From CAZBPZ01 sp964493955 (lineage in GTDB: Bacteria > Chloroflexota > Dehalococcoidia > Dehalococcoidales > Fen-1064): a stretch of 9,501 bases of DNA. Below are positions 1 to 6,786 of the stretch, in pieces. Position 1 is the first letter of the stretch. Each line of letters begins with the position of its first letter. Location: positions 1 through 9,501 of the forward strand of contig CAZBPZ010000064.1 in the NCBI GenBank assembly GCA_964493955.1, written 5' to 3'. Under the pieces are notes generated by a model. It searched no databases. It was given only the letters and a program-made list of their open reading frames with translations, and had not been told where the DNA came from. The position numbers were made by a program, and so were the translations under genes.

Positions 1-618
1 ACCACCACCATCCGTATCCTCTCCACCGTCCTCGAAGCCGACCGCGGCGATGCCACCATTGCCGGCTTCTCGGTGCGGCGCGAGGCAGAGAAGGTGCGTG
101 GCCTGATAGGGGTCTGCCCGCAGGAGCTGGCCCTCTACGCCGAGCTGAGCGCCCTGGAGAACCTGGTCTTCTTCGGGCGGATGGCCGGCCTGAGCAGCCG
201 TGATGCCCGTGAGCAGGCGCTGGCCCGCCTTGCCCTGCTGGGCCTGGAAGACCGCGCCAGGGGCAGGGTGGACAAGTTCTCCAGCGGCATGAAGCGGCGT
301 GTCAACCTGGCGGTCTCGCTGATGGGCCACCCCCGGCTCCTCTTCCTCGACGAGCCGACGGTGGGGATTGACCCGCAGTCACGCAACCGCATCTACGAGA
401 CAATCGAGGGGCTGCGGGCCGACGGGATAACCATCCTCTACACCACCCACTACATGGAGGAGGCCGACCGGCTCTGCAACCGGGTAGCCATCATGGACGG
501 GGGTAAGATAGTGGCCCTGGACACGCCCCACAACCTCAAGGCACGGCTTGGCGCTCCGGAGAGTATCACGCTGGAGGATGTCTTCCTGAAGCTGACCGGG
601 CGAAGCCTGCGTGACTAG
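1..618 (+). CDS. ABC transporter ATP-binding protein (exporter type), 5'-truncated by the window edge
   Basis: This is the ATPase of an ABC export system, which hydrolyses ATP in the cytoplasm to drive the two permeases encoded next. The frame is open from base 1. The first residues, TTTIRILSTVLEADRG, are the end of Walker A (the GKT part lies upstream), so only the extreme N-terminus is missing. The Q-loop reads VCPQELALYAELSALENL, the ABC signature is FSSGMKRR, Walker B is LLFLDEPTVGIDP, and the switch histidine is in TTHYMEE. About 205 residues remain of a family that usually runs to about 240-330. The C-terminal end (LEDVFLKLTGRSLRD) resembles DrrA/CcmA-type drug or lipid exporter ATPases. 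The stop is 9 nt before the next start, so an operon is likely. The GTG at 73 is internal. The substrate cannot be told from the sequence. Confidence 0.95.
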   Translation, partial: TTTIRILSTVLEADRGDATIAGFSVRREAEKVRGLIGVCPQELALYAELSALENLVFFGRMAGLSSRDAREQALARLALLGLEDRARGRVDKFSSGMKRRVNLAVSLMGHPRLLFLDEPTVGIDPQSRNRIYETIEGLRADGITILYTTHYMEEADRLCNRVAIMDGGKIVALDTPHNLKARLGAPESITLEDVFLKLTGRSLRD

Positions 619-627
619 GCCAGAGCG

Positions 628-1809
628 ATGACAAGGACCCTCCAGATAGTCCGGCTGCAGGTACGCATCTTCCTTCAGGACAGGGGTGACCTTGCCTTTG
701 CCCTGCTGCTCCCGATAGCCGTCCTCGCCCTGATGTACGGCGCCTTCGGTGGGCCGGCGCAGTTCCACGCCACCGCCCGGGTTGTCAACGAAGACCCGGA
801 CGGGCAGTACGCCCGGGTGCTGCTGGACAGGATGGAGGCGCTGGACGAGCTGGAAGTAGAGCTACTCTCCCGCGCCGAGGCACGGCGGAAGCTGGAGCGC
901 TCCGACGTGCTGCTGGTGGTGGTAATCCCGTCCGGTTTTTCCGAGCGGCTGGCAGCCGGCGAGCCGGCAAGGCTGGTCTTCTGGCAGCGCGGAAACGGCG
1001 GTTACGAGGGCCAGGTGGTGGCCTCAATCATCCGCGGGCTGGCCGAGGAAATCTCGCGCGGGCTACTGGTGCGGGACGAGGTGCGTAACACACTGGCCGG
1101 CAGCGGCATCGCGCCGGAGCGTATCGATGCCACCGTGAGCCGCTTCCTGGAGAGGGAGCGGCAGGCCCCGCTGGTGGCGGTGGTGGAAGAGGCGGTGGGG
1201 AGCCGGCCGGATGTCGTGAGCCAGTTCCTGCCGGGCATCATCACCATGTTTGTGCTCTTCTCCCTGACGCTGAGTGCCCAGGCGCTGGTCGAGGAGCGCC
1301 GCCTCGGCACACTGGAGCGGCTGCTGACAACCCCGCTGACAGTCGGCGAGCTCTTCACCGGCAAGTTCCTGGCCAGTGTCAGCCGCGGCTTCATCCAGAC
1401 CTTCATCCTGCTGGCGCTCGCCTACGCCGTCTTCCAGTTCTTCACGCCGCTTACCTTCCTCTCTGCCCTGGTGGTGGCGCTGGTCTTCGCCGCCGCCGCC
1501 AGTGGCTTCGGCCTGATTATCATGGCGGTGGCCCGCACCCCGGACCAGGCAGCCTGGATAGGCGTGGTCTTCACGATGTCACTGGTGATGATAAGCGGCA
1601 CCTTCTTCCCCATTGAGGAAGGTTCTGCCTTTGAGATAGCCAGCAAGCTATCAATCAACACCTACGCCAACGAGGCCTTCCACACCCTCATCACCGGGAG
1701 CGGGACGCTGGGTGATGTCTGGCCGGAGATAGCCGTGATGCTGGGGGTGGCGGTGGCCGGTTTCGCCGTGAGCCGCCTGCTCTTCAGAGCGCTACCGGGG
1801 GGGAGGTAG
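628..1809 (+). CDS. ABC-2 type transporter permease, first of two
   Basis: A 393-residue membrane subunit of the ABC exporter. It has the YbhS/YbhR-like (ABC2_membrane_3) layout. One N-terminal transmembrane helix (about residues 22-42, FALLLPIAVLALMYGAF) is followed by a soluble extracytoplasmic domain of about 160 residues, rich in charged residues. A block of about five hydrophobic helices runs from about residue 200 to the end. The family's cytoplasmic coupling segment is visible after the first helix of that block as EERRLGTLERLLTTPL. The ATG at 628 lies 9 nt after the ATPase stop and has only a weak ribosome binding site (AGG), which suggests translational coupling. The next permease starts 7 nt after its stop. 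The fold class is clear; the exported substrate is unknown. Confidence 0.93.
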   Translation: MTRTLQIVRLQVRIFLQDRGDLAFALLLPIAVLALMYGAFGGPAQFHATARVVNEDPDGQYARVLLDRMEALDELEVELLSRAEARRKLERSDVLLVVVIPSGFSERLAAGEPARLVFWQRGNGGYEGQVVASIIRGLAEEISRGLLVRDEVRNTLAGSGIAPERIDATVSRFLERERQAPLVAVVEEAVGSRPDVVSQFLPGIITMFVLFSLTLSAQALVEERRLGTLERLLTTPLTVGELFTGKFLASVSRGFIQTFILLALAYAVFQFFTPLTFLSALVVALVFAAAASGFGLIIMAVARTPDQAAWIGVVFTMSLVMISGTFFPIEEGSAFEIASKLSINTYANEAFHTLITGSGTLGDVWPEIAVMLGVAVAGFAVSRLLFRALPGGR

Positions 1810-1816
1810 GCCGACC

Positions 1817-3052
1817 ATGCAGCCGAGACTGGTCTGGTACCTGGCCCTCAAGGACCTCAGGCTGTTCCTGCGCGACCGCACGGCGCTGTTTTTCTTCGTC
1901 GCCTTTCCCTTCATCTTCATCATCATTTTCAACAACATCCTCTCAGGCGTCGGGGGCGAGGACAGCCGCCTCACGTTCCACCTGGCCACCCGCGAGGCCG
2001 AGGGGCTGAGCCACCAGCTCATTGCCGCCCTGGAAACAGCAGACGAGGCAGAGCTGGGGCCGGGTGAGCCAGTCTTCATCTGGGAGAAAGACGCCGACGA
2101 GGCGCGCCGCAAGGTAGAAGCCGGGCAGATTGCCGGCTTCCTGGAGTTCCCGGCCGACTTCACCGAGGGCCTGATGATGGGTTACGGCACGGAGCTGCGG
2201 GTGGTGGCTGACCCGGAGGCATTCAACACCCGGGCCGCCCTGAACGGCCTGGCGAGGTCGCTGGCCGCCCGCCTCGGCGCCCAGCAGGTGGTCACCAGCT
2301 CGGCGGTGGGGCTGCTGGTGGAGCAGGGAATCACCACCGGCCGGATGCCCAACATCGCCACGGTGATTGCCCGGCCCCTCTCCGGCCCGCCAACCAGCTT
2401 GGACAGGTCACTCATCAGCTACGTGGTGGACAAGGTGGGTGAGGTCGAGGCCGAGCAGCCCTCGAACTTCGTCATCCCGGGTTACCTGGTGATGTTCGTC
2501 TTCTTTGCCGCGGCCCTCTCGGCCGAGGCAATCGTCCGCGAACGGCGCAACCACACCCTGGAGCGGCTGCTGGCCAGCTCGGTGAAGCGCCCCACCATCA
2601 TTGCCGGCATCTACCTCGGCACCGCCACCAAAGGGCTGGTGCAGATTGCCATCTTCTGGGCGGTGGGTATCCTGGCTTTCCGCATAGACCTCGGCATCGC
2701 CCCGGCGGCCGTCATCATCCTCTCGCTGCTGATGGTCCTCATGTCAGCCGCCTACGGCGTGATGCTGGCCACCCTGGCCAAGACGGAGCGCAGCGCCGGC
2801 TCCATCGGGGTGCTCTCGGCCCTGATAATGGCCCCGCTGGGTGGCTGCTGGTGGCCGCTCTTCATCACGCCACGCTGGATGCAGTCACTGGCCCTCGTCA
2901 CACCCCACGGCTGGGCCACCACCGGCTTCAACAAGCTGATGCTCTTCGGGGCGGACTTTGCCTCGGCCGTACCACAGATGGTGGCACTGGCCGTGTTTGC
3001 CGCCATCTTCGGGACAGTGGCGGTGCTGCGCTTCCGCACCGCCGCCAGCTAG
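1817..3052 (+). CDS. ABC-2 type transporter permease, second of two
   Basis: A 411-residue permease with the same architecture as the preceding gene: one N-terminal helix (about residues 24-44, ALFFFVAFPFIFIIIFNNIL), a long extracytoplasmic domain, and a C-terminal block of about five helices starting near NFVIPGYLVMFVFFAAALSA. The coupling segment ERRNHTLERLLASSVKRP parallels EERRLGTLERLLTTPL in its neighbour, so the two are paralogs that probably form a heterodimeric channel served by one ATPase. A clear ribosome binding site, GGGAGG at 1801-1806, sits 10 nt before the ATG and overlaps the end of the upstream gene. The stop lies 19 nt from the convergent recN stop. No convincing terminator is visible in that gap. 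Confidence 0.93.
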   Translation: MQPRLVWYLALKDLRLFLRDRTALFFFVAFPFIFIIIFNNILSGVGGEDSRLTFHLATREAEGLSHQLIAALETADEAELGPGEPVFIWEKDADEARRKVEAGQIAGFLEFPADFTEGLMMGYGTELRVVADPEAFNTRAALNGLARSLAARLGAQQVVTSSAVGLLVEQGITTGRMPNIATVIARPLSGPPTSLDRSLISYVVDKVGEVEAEQPSNFVIPGYLVMFVFFAAALSAEAIVRERRNHTLERLLASSVKRPTIIAGIYLGTATKGLVQIAIFWAVGILAFRIDLGIAPAAVIILSLLMVLMSAAYGVMLATLAKTERSAGSIGVLSALIMAPLGGCWWPLFITPRWMQSLALVTPHGWATTGFNKLMLFGADFASAVPQMVALAVFAAIFGTVAVLRFRTAAS

Positions 3053-3071
3053 GGGACACGGCCCCCACCCT

Positions 3072-4814
3072 CTACCGGCCGGGCTCCTTCCAGGCACGGG
3101 CACTCTCCAGGAGCTCGCGGGCGTGGCGGCGAGCGGCACCGGTCACGGCACTGCCCGCCAGCATGGCGGCGAGCTCCTCGATACGCGCCGCCTCGTCCAG
3201 TGTCTCCAGCCGGCTGACACTGCGCCCCCCGGCGACCTCCTTGAGTACCCGGTAGTGGGCGTCGGCGAAGGCGGCAATCTGCGGCAGGTGGGTCACGCAG
3301 ATAGTCTGGCGGTGGCGGGAGAGGTCCCACAGCTTGCGGCCGATGACCTCGCCGCTGCGCCCGCCCACGCCGATGTCAATCTCGTCGAAGACAAGCACCG
3401 GGATATCGTCCGCCGCCGCCAGCACCGTCTTGATGGCCAGCATGAAGCGGGACATCTCGCCGGTGGAAGCGGTGCGGACCAGCGGCCTCAGCGGCTCACC
3501 GGGATTGGCCGAGACGTAGAACTCCACCAGGTCCACCCCGTCCGGGCTGAAGGCGCAGGTCTGACCGTCGGGCAGGGGGATTCCGCCCGGGTCTTCCCGC
3601 CGCTCCAGTACCACCTGAAAACGGGCCGCCTCCAGGCCCAGGTCCCGGAGCTGGGCCTCAACATCCTCCGCCAGCCTGACGGCCGCGGCCTGCCGCTGCT
3701 CCGAAAGCTCGGCCGCCGCCTGGCCCATCTGATAGCGCAGCTCCGATACCCGCGCCTCGAGCTCCCGGAGACGCCCGGCCGAATGGCTGATGGTCTCGAG
3801 CTCGGCGGCGGCCTGCTCGCCGTGGGCCAGGATGTCCGCAATCGAAGGCCCGTACTTCCGCTTGAGGTCGGCAATCAGCTCCAGCCGGGCGGCCACCTCT
3901 GCCAGCCGGGCGGGGTTGTCTTCCAGGCTTTCGGCGTAGCGGCGGATGTCGCGGGCTGCCTCCTCCAGCCCGTAGAGCGCCGCCTCGAGCGACTCCAGCA
4001 GCGGCCCGAGGGCGGGGTCAAGCTCGACCAGGCGGCGCAGGCCGGCGGCGGCAACGTGGAGACGGTCAAGCGTGGCCGGGCCGGCGGCATCCTCACCCTG
4101 AACGAGCTGGCAGGCCTCGAAGGCAGCCGCCTTCAGCCGCTCCGCCGAGGCCAGGACACGCCGCTCCTGCTCAAGCTCGTCGTCCTCACCGGGGCGCAGC
4201 CCCGCCGCCGCGATTTCCTCCACCTGGTAGCGCAGGAAGTCCTGCCGGCGGGCGGCCTCACGTTCGTCCTGCTGCAATGCCCGCATCTCACCCTCCAGGC
4301 GCTGCAGGTCAGCCACCAGGGCGGCAAAGCCCTGCCTCAGGGCCCCGGTGCCGGCGTAGCCGTCCAGGTAGGCCAGGTGGCGGCGGCGGTCCAGCAGGGA
4401 AAGGTGGTCGCTCTGGCCGTGGATATCCACCAGCAGTCCTCCCACCTGCTGGAGGAAGCTGCGCGGCACCGCCTGCCCGTTGAGGCGGATGACGCTGCGG
4501 CCCTGGCGGCGCAACTGGCAGGTAATGACAAGGTTATCCTCGGCCCCGGCGAGGACACCCCGCTCCTCCAGGACGCCCGCCAGGGCACCGCAGCCGCCCC
4601 GGGGCAGGGCAAAGACCCCCTCGATACGGGCCTCCTCCGCCCCGTGACGGACCATCTCCTCGTCCAGCCGCCCCCCGAGCAGCACCTCAATGGCGTCAAC
4701 CACCAGCGACTTACCGGCCCCGGTCTCGCCGGTAATGATATTGAGGCCGGGGCCCAGGCTCCAGGCGATATCCTCGATGATGCCGATGTCCCTGACCCTC
4801 AACTCCAGCAGCAA
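3072..4814 (-). CDS. recN: DNA repair ATPase RecN
   Basis: RecN is an SMC-like cytoplasmic ATPase that acts in recombinational repair of double-strand breaks, usually as part of the SOS response. The protein is about 580 residues from the TTG start chosen here, against roughly 550-570 for the family. Near the N-terminus LLELRVRDIGIIEDI leads into Walker A GETGAGKS (residues 29-36). The RecN-typical segment LLVDIHGQSDHLSLL follows, then a long Glu/Arg/Leu-rich coiled-coil middle. Next come the signature STGEMSRFMLAIK (from about 450), Walker B VLVFDEIDIGVGG (Asp-Glu about 477-478) and the switch histidine in CVTHLPQIA (about 509). The alternative ATG at 4850 would add 12 residues, but it lies inside a probable -10 element and has no ribosome binding site. 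TTG at 4814 has GGAGG 10 nt upstream. No SOS box is evident upstream. Confidence 0.96.
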   Translation of the reverse strand: MLLELRVRDIGIIEDIAWSLGPGLNIITGETGAGKSLVVDAIEVLLGGRLDEEMVRHGAEEARIEGVFALPRGGCGALAGVLEERGVLAGAEDNLVITCQLRRQGRSVIRLNGQAVPRSFLQQVGGLLVDIHGQSDHLSLLDRRRHLAYLDGYAGTGALRQGFAALVADLQRLEGEMRALQQDEREAARRQDFLRYQVEEIAAAGLRPGEDDELEQERRVLASAERLKAAAFEACQLVQGEDAAGPATLDRLHVAAAGLRRLVELDPALGPLLESLEAALYGLEEAARDIRRYAESLEDNPARLAEVAARLELIADLKRKYGPSIADILAHGEQAAAELETISHSAGRLRELEARVSELRYQMGQAAAELSEQRQAAAVRLAEDVEAQLRDLGLEAARFQVVLERREDPGGIPLPDGQTCAFSPDGVDLVEFYVSANPGEPLRPLVRTASTGEMSRFMLAIKTVLAAADDIPVLVFDEIDIGVGGRSGEVIGRKLWDLSRHRQTICVTHLPQIAAFADAHYRVLKEVAGGRSVSRLETLDEAARIEELAAMLAGSAVTGAARRHARELLESARAWKEPGR

Positions 4815-4824
4815 GCCTTCCGTG

Positions 4825-4829
4825 CCTCC
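4825..4829 (-). promoter_or_regulatory. Ribosome binding site deciding the recN TTG start
   Basis: GGAGG on the minus strand, 10 nt before TTG at 4814. It would lie inside the coding region if the ATG at 4850 were used. The spacing is slightly long, so the start is likely but not certain. Confidence 0.55.
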
Positions 4830-4848
4830 GGGTGTCCAAAGTGCCACC

Positions 4849-4857
4849 ATTCTAGCA
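4849..4857 (-). promoter_or_regulatory. Probable extended -10 promoter of recN
   Basis: Minus-strand TGC-TAGAAT is an extended -10 element (TG, one base, hexamer). No good -35 hexamer is found 16-18 nt further upstream, which is typical for extended -10 promoters. Transcription would begin near 4842. That leaves a leader of about 28 nt containing GGAGG before TTG at 4814, and places the ATG at 4850 across the -10 itself. Confidence 0.5.
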
Positions 4858-4889
4858 TGAGAGTTGGCCCGGCGTCCCTACCCCCCGGC

Positions 4890-4918
4890 TTGACAGGCCA
4901 CCGGCCAGGAACTAAGAT
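4890..4918 (+). promoter_or_regulatory. Sigma-70 type promoter of the alpha/beta hydrolase gene
   Basis: TTGACA (4890-4895), a 17-nt spacer, and TAAGAT (4913-4918). This is a consensus -35, optimal spacing and a 4/6 -10. A start near 4925 gives a leader of about 22 nt, ending in the ribosome binding site. The spacer contains a small dyad GGCC-ACC-GGCC (4896-4906), which could be an operator or chance in GC-rich DNA. Confidence 0.75.
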
Positions 4919-4932
4919 GGCCACACCCGGCG

Positions 4933-4939
4933 AAGGAGG
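4933..4939 (+). promoter_or_regulatory. Ribosome binding site deciding the hydrolase TTG start
   Basis: AAGGAGG, 8 nt before TTG at 4948. The strength and spacing of this site support the rare TTG start. No in-frame ATG or GTG with such a site lies nearby. Confidence 0.8.
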
Positions 4940-4947
4940 CCCCCGGT

Positions 4948-5802
4948 TTGCCAGTCCTCAGCTCTGCCAACATCAACCTGCACTACGAGGTGCACGGGGC
5001 GGGAGAACCGTTCGTGCTCAGCCACGACCTGACGGCCAGTGCACGCGACTGGCACCGCCACCTGCCCTGGCTAACACGGCGCCACCGGATGATCCTGCCG
5101 GATGCCCGCGGCCACGGGATGTCGTCCGCCCCGGCCGGGGACGACCACTACTCGTGGGAAATCATGGCGGACGACATCAACCGCCTCCTGGTGCACCTTG
5201 GCATCGAGCGGGCCGTGGTGGGAGGCGTATCCATGGGGGGTGGGGTCTCGCTGGCCTTCGCCCTGGCCCACCCGGAGAAAGTAAGCTGCCTGATTCTCTG
5301 CGACTGCGCCGGTACCGGCGTGGGGCGCCAGGAAGTGCTCTCCCCCGCCGAGATGGAACAGCAGCTGGTCACCCGCCGCACCATGATCCGGCGCTACGGG
5401 GTGATGGACGTGGTGGGCTACCGCCTCATAAGTGACGGTCTGGCCCCCCGGACCGTCATGACCGACCCGGCGGCGCGGGAAGAATGGCTGGAGCGCCTCT
5501 CGCGCTTCTCGGAAAACGGGGCCATCCACGCCCCGACCTTCGTGCGGGGCACGGTGGTCAGCGGGCTCGAGCGTGTGGCCGGGCTGGAGATGCCCGCCCT
5601 GGTTGTCATCGGCGAAGAGGACGCCCTCCTCCCGGCGGCCGAGTGGCTGCGGGACACCCTGCCCAACCGGCGCTACGCCCTGCTCAGGGGGGTGGGGCAC
5701 ATCACCGCCCGCTACCGCCCCGACGCCTGGCGGCAGGTAGTGGAGGCATTCCTGCAGGACGTGGCCGCCGGCCGGGACATCCGGAGCGAGGTAACCCTCT
5801 AG
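4948..5802 (+). CDS. Alpha/beta hydrolase fold protein
   Basis: A 284-residue soluble hydrolase resembling the 3-oxoadipate enol-lactonase/esterase branch of the alpha/beta fold. No signal peptide is seen, so it probably acts in the cytoplasm. The nucleophile elbow is GVSMGG (Ser95). The likely acid is Asp225 in VIGEEDALLP and the catalytic histidine is His251 in GVGHIT. A strand-turn motif MILPDARGHGMS (residues 48-59) is also typical. The usual oxyanion-hole His-Gly after strand 3 is replaced by His-Asp (LSHDLTASARDW), which is unusual. The TTG start is set by AAGGAGG 8 nt upstream, and the gene has its own strong promoter. It reads toward the PAC2 genes, but a hairpin and a second promoter lie between them, so co-transcription is only partial at most. 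The true substrate cannot be deduced. Confidence 0.92.
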   Translation: MPVLSSANINLHYEVHGAGEPFVLSHDLTASARDWHRHLPWLTRRHRMILPDARGHGMSSAPAGDDHYSWEIMADDINRLLVHLGIERAVVGGVSMGGGVSLAFALAHPEKVSCLILCDCAGTGVGRQEVLSPAEMEQQLVTRRTMIRRYGVMDVVGYRLISDGLAPRTVMTDPAAREEWLERLSRFSENGAIHAPTFVRGTVVSGLERVAGLEMPALVVIGEEDALLPAAEWLRDTLPNRRYALLRGVGHITARYRPDAWRQVVEAFLQDVAAGRDIRSEVTL

Positions 5803-5817
5803 CTGAAGGCCCGCCTC

Positions 5818-5840
5818 CGCCGGGGTGGCTTGCCCCGGCG
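5818..5840 (+). terminator. GC-rich hairpin after the hydrolase gene, possible weak terminator
   Basis: A perfect 8-bp inverted repeat, CGCCGGGG (5818-5825) and CCCCGGCG (5833-5840), with a 7-nt loop. It begins 16 nt after the hydrolase stop. No U-run follows, so intrinsic termination would be inefficient; it may serve as a 3' end stabiliser or a pause site. The right arm and part of the loop overlap the -35 of the PAC2 promoter. Confidence 0.4.
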
Positions 5841-5858
5841 CCCTACCCAGCCTAGAAT
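5830..5858 (+). promoter_or_regulatory. Probable promoter of the PAC2 gene pair
   Basis: TTGCCC (5830-5835), a 17-nt spacer, and TAGAAT (5853-5858). The -10 matches 5/6 and the -35 matches 4/6. Transcription would start near 5865, about 25 nt before the TTG start at 5890. The longer in-frame reading that begins at 5830 would overlap this promoter and is therefore disfavoured. Confidence 0.55.
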
Positions 5859-5878
5859 TAAGATTGCAGTCCGCCACC

Positions 5879-5882
5879 GGAG
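5879..5882 (+). promoter_or_regulatory. Ribosome binding site deciding the first PAC2 start
   Basis: GGAG, 7 nt before TTG at 5890. This TTG gives a protein beginning directly before the conserved N-terminal strand of the PAC2 fold. It leaves out the Arg/Pro-rich stretch that would come from upstream reading. Confidence 0.6.
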
Positions 5883-5889
5883 AACCGCG

Positions 5890-6786
5890 TTGGGAGTAGT
5901 ACTCTACCACGAACCGTCGCTACGGCAGCCGGTGATGTTCGCCAGCTGGCCCGGCATCGGCAACGTTGGCGTGCTGGCGGTCGATACCCTGCGCCAGCAG
6001 CTTGAAGCCGAAGAGCTCGGTCAGATTGAGCCCTGGGACTTCTTCTACCCGAACCGGGTCACCATCCGCGGCGGGGTGCTGGACGAGCTTGAGTTCCCCT
6101 CCAGCCGCTTCTACCTGGCCCGGCTGCCGCAGCGGGACGTGCTGCTCTTCGTCGGCGAGGAGCAGCCCAGCGACGGCGGCCAGGGCTACGCCGAGGGGGC
6201 CAGGGCCTACCGGATGGCCAACCTGGTGGTGGATGTTGCCCGGCGCTTCGGGTGCCGGCGCATCTACACGTCCGGGGCGGCGGTGGCCCTCACGCACCAC
6301 TCCCTCCGCCCCCGGGTCTGGGCGGTGGCCTCCAGCCGCTCCCTGCTGGCGGAGCTGAAGCGCTACCCGGGCACGGTGCTGATGAGCGAGGTGGAGGGGC
6401 GGGGTAACATCGGCAGCATTACCGGCCTCAACGGGCTGCTGATAGGCGTGGCCCGCCAGCACGACCTCGAAGGCATCTGCCTGATGGGTGAGGTGCCAGA
6501 CTACCTCTCGCGCGTGCCCTTCCCCTACCCGCGGGCCGCCCGCTCGGTGGTGGAGGTATTCGCGGCAATCCTGGGGATTAGCCCTGACCTGTCCGCCCTG
6601 GACGAAATGGCCCGGCAGATGGAGACTGTCATCGCCAATGTTTACCAGCAGTTCCCGGCGGAGGTGCGGGAGCGGATTGACCAGCGGCAGCAGGAGGCCC
6701 GGGCAGGCGGCATCACCGAAGAAGACAAAAAGTGGATACAGGAGCACATTGACGAGCTCTTCAAGAAGGGGGAAGACCGGCAGTGA
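5890..6786 (+). CDS. PAC2 family (proteasome assembly chaperone-like) protein, first of tandem pair
   Basis: A 298-residue cytoplasmic protein of the PAC2/DUF75 family, related to eukaryotic PAC1/PAC2 and archaeal PbaA/PbaB chaperones. Its bacterial function is not settled. Family marks are the N-terminal LRQPVMFASWPGIGNVG (residues 11-27) with its glycine-rich turn, IEPWDFFYPNRVTIRGG, the block SRFYLARLPQRDVLLFVGEE, RIYTSGAA, and the segment GEVPDYLSRVPFPYP before the C-terminal helices. The last 40 residues are a charged helical tail ending GEDRQ, without a hydrophobic-Tyr-X end. TTG at 5890 is chosen on the strength of GGAG 7 nt upstream and a promoter just before it; a longer start at 5830 is possible but unlikely. 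It overlaps the next gene by 4 nt. The fold assignment is strong; the role is open. Confidence 0.88.
   Translation: MGVVLYHEPSLRQPVMFASWPGIGNVGVLAVDTLRQQLEAEELGQIEPWDFFYPNRVTIRGGVLDELEFPSSRFYLARLPQRDVLLFVGEEQPSDGGQGYAEGARAYRMANLVVDVARRFGCRRIYTSGAAVALTHHSLRPRVWAVASSRSLLAELKRYPGTVLMSEVEGRGNIGSITGLNGLLIGVARQHDLEGICLMGEVPDYLSRVPFPYPRAARSVVEVFAAILGISPDLSALDEMARQMETVIANVYQQFPAEVRERIDQRQQEARAGGITEEDKKWIQEHIDELFKKGEDRQ

Noticed and set aside
3050..3074. GGGG-ACACGG-CCCC hairpin between the second permease and recN
   Set aside because: The stem has only 4 bp and no U-run, so it is too weak to call a terminator.
2958..5435. An 825-residue open frame on the + strand, antisense to recN
   Set aside because: It runs across permease, recN antisense and hydrolase sequence, is Gly/Pro/Arg/Leu/Gln-rich with no recognisable motif, and is explained by the scarcity of stop codons in GC-rich DNA opposite a real gene.
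5830..5889. Longer N-terminus for the first PAC2 protein starting at TTG 5830
   Set aside because: It would overlap the probable promoter and the hairpin, adds an Arg/Pro-rich stretch unlike the fold, and has no ribosome binding site.
5071..5910. A 279-residue minus-strand frame opposite the hydrolase
   Set aside because: It has His/Gly/Pro/Val-rich shadow composition, lies fully opposite a gene with a complete catalytic triad, and has no ribosome binding site support.
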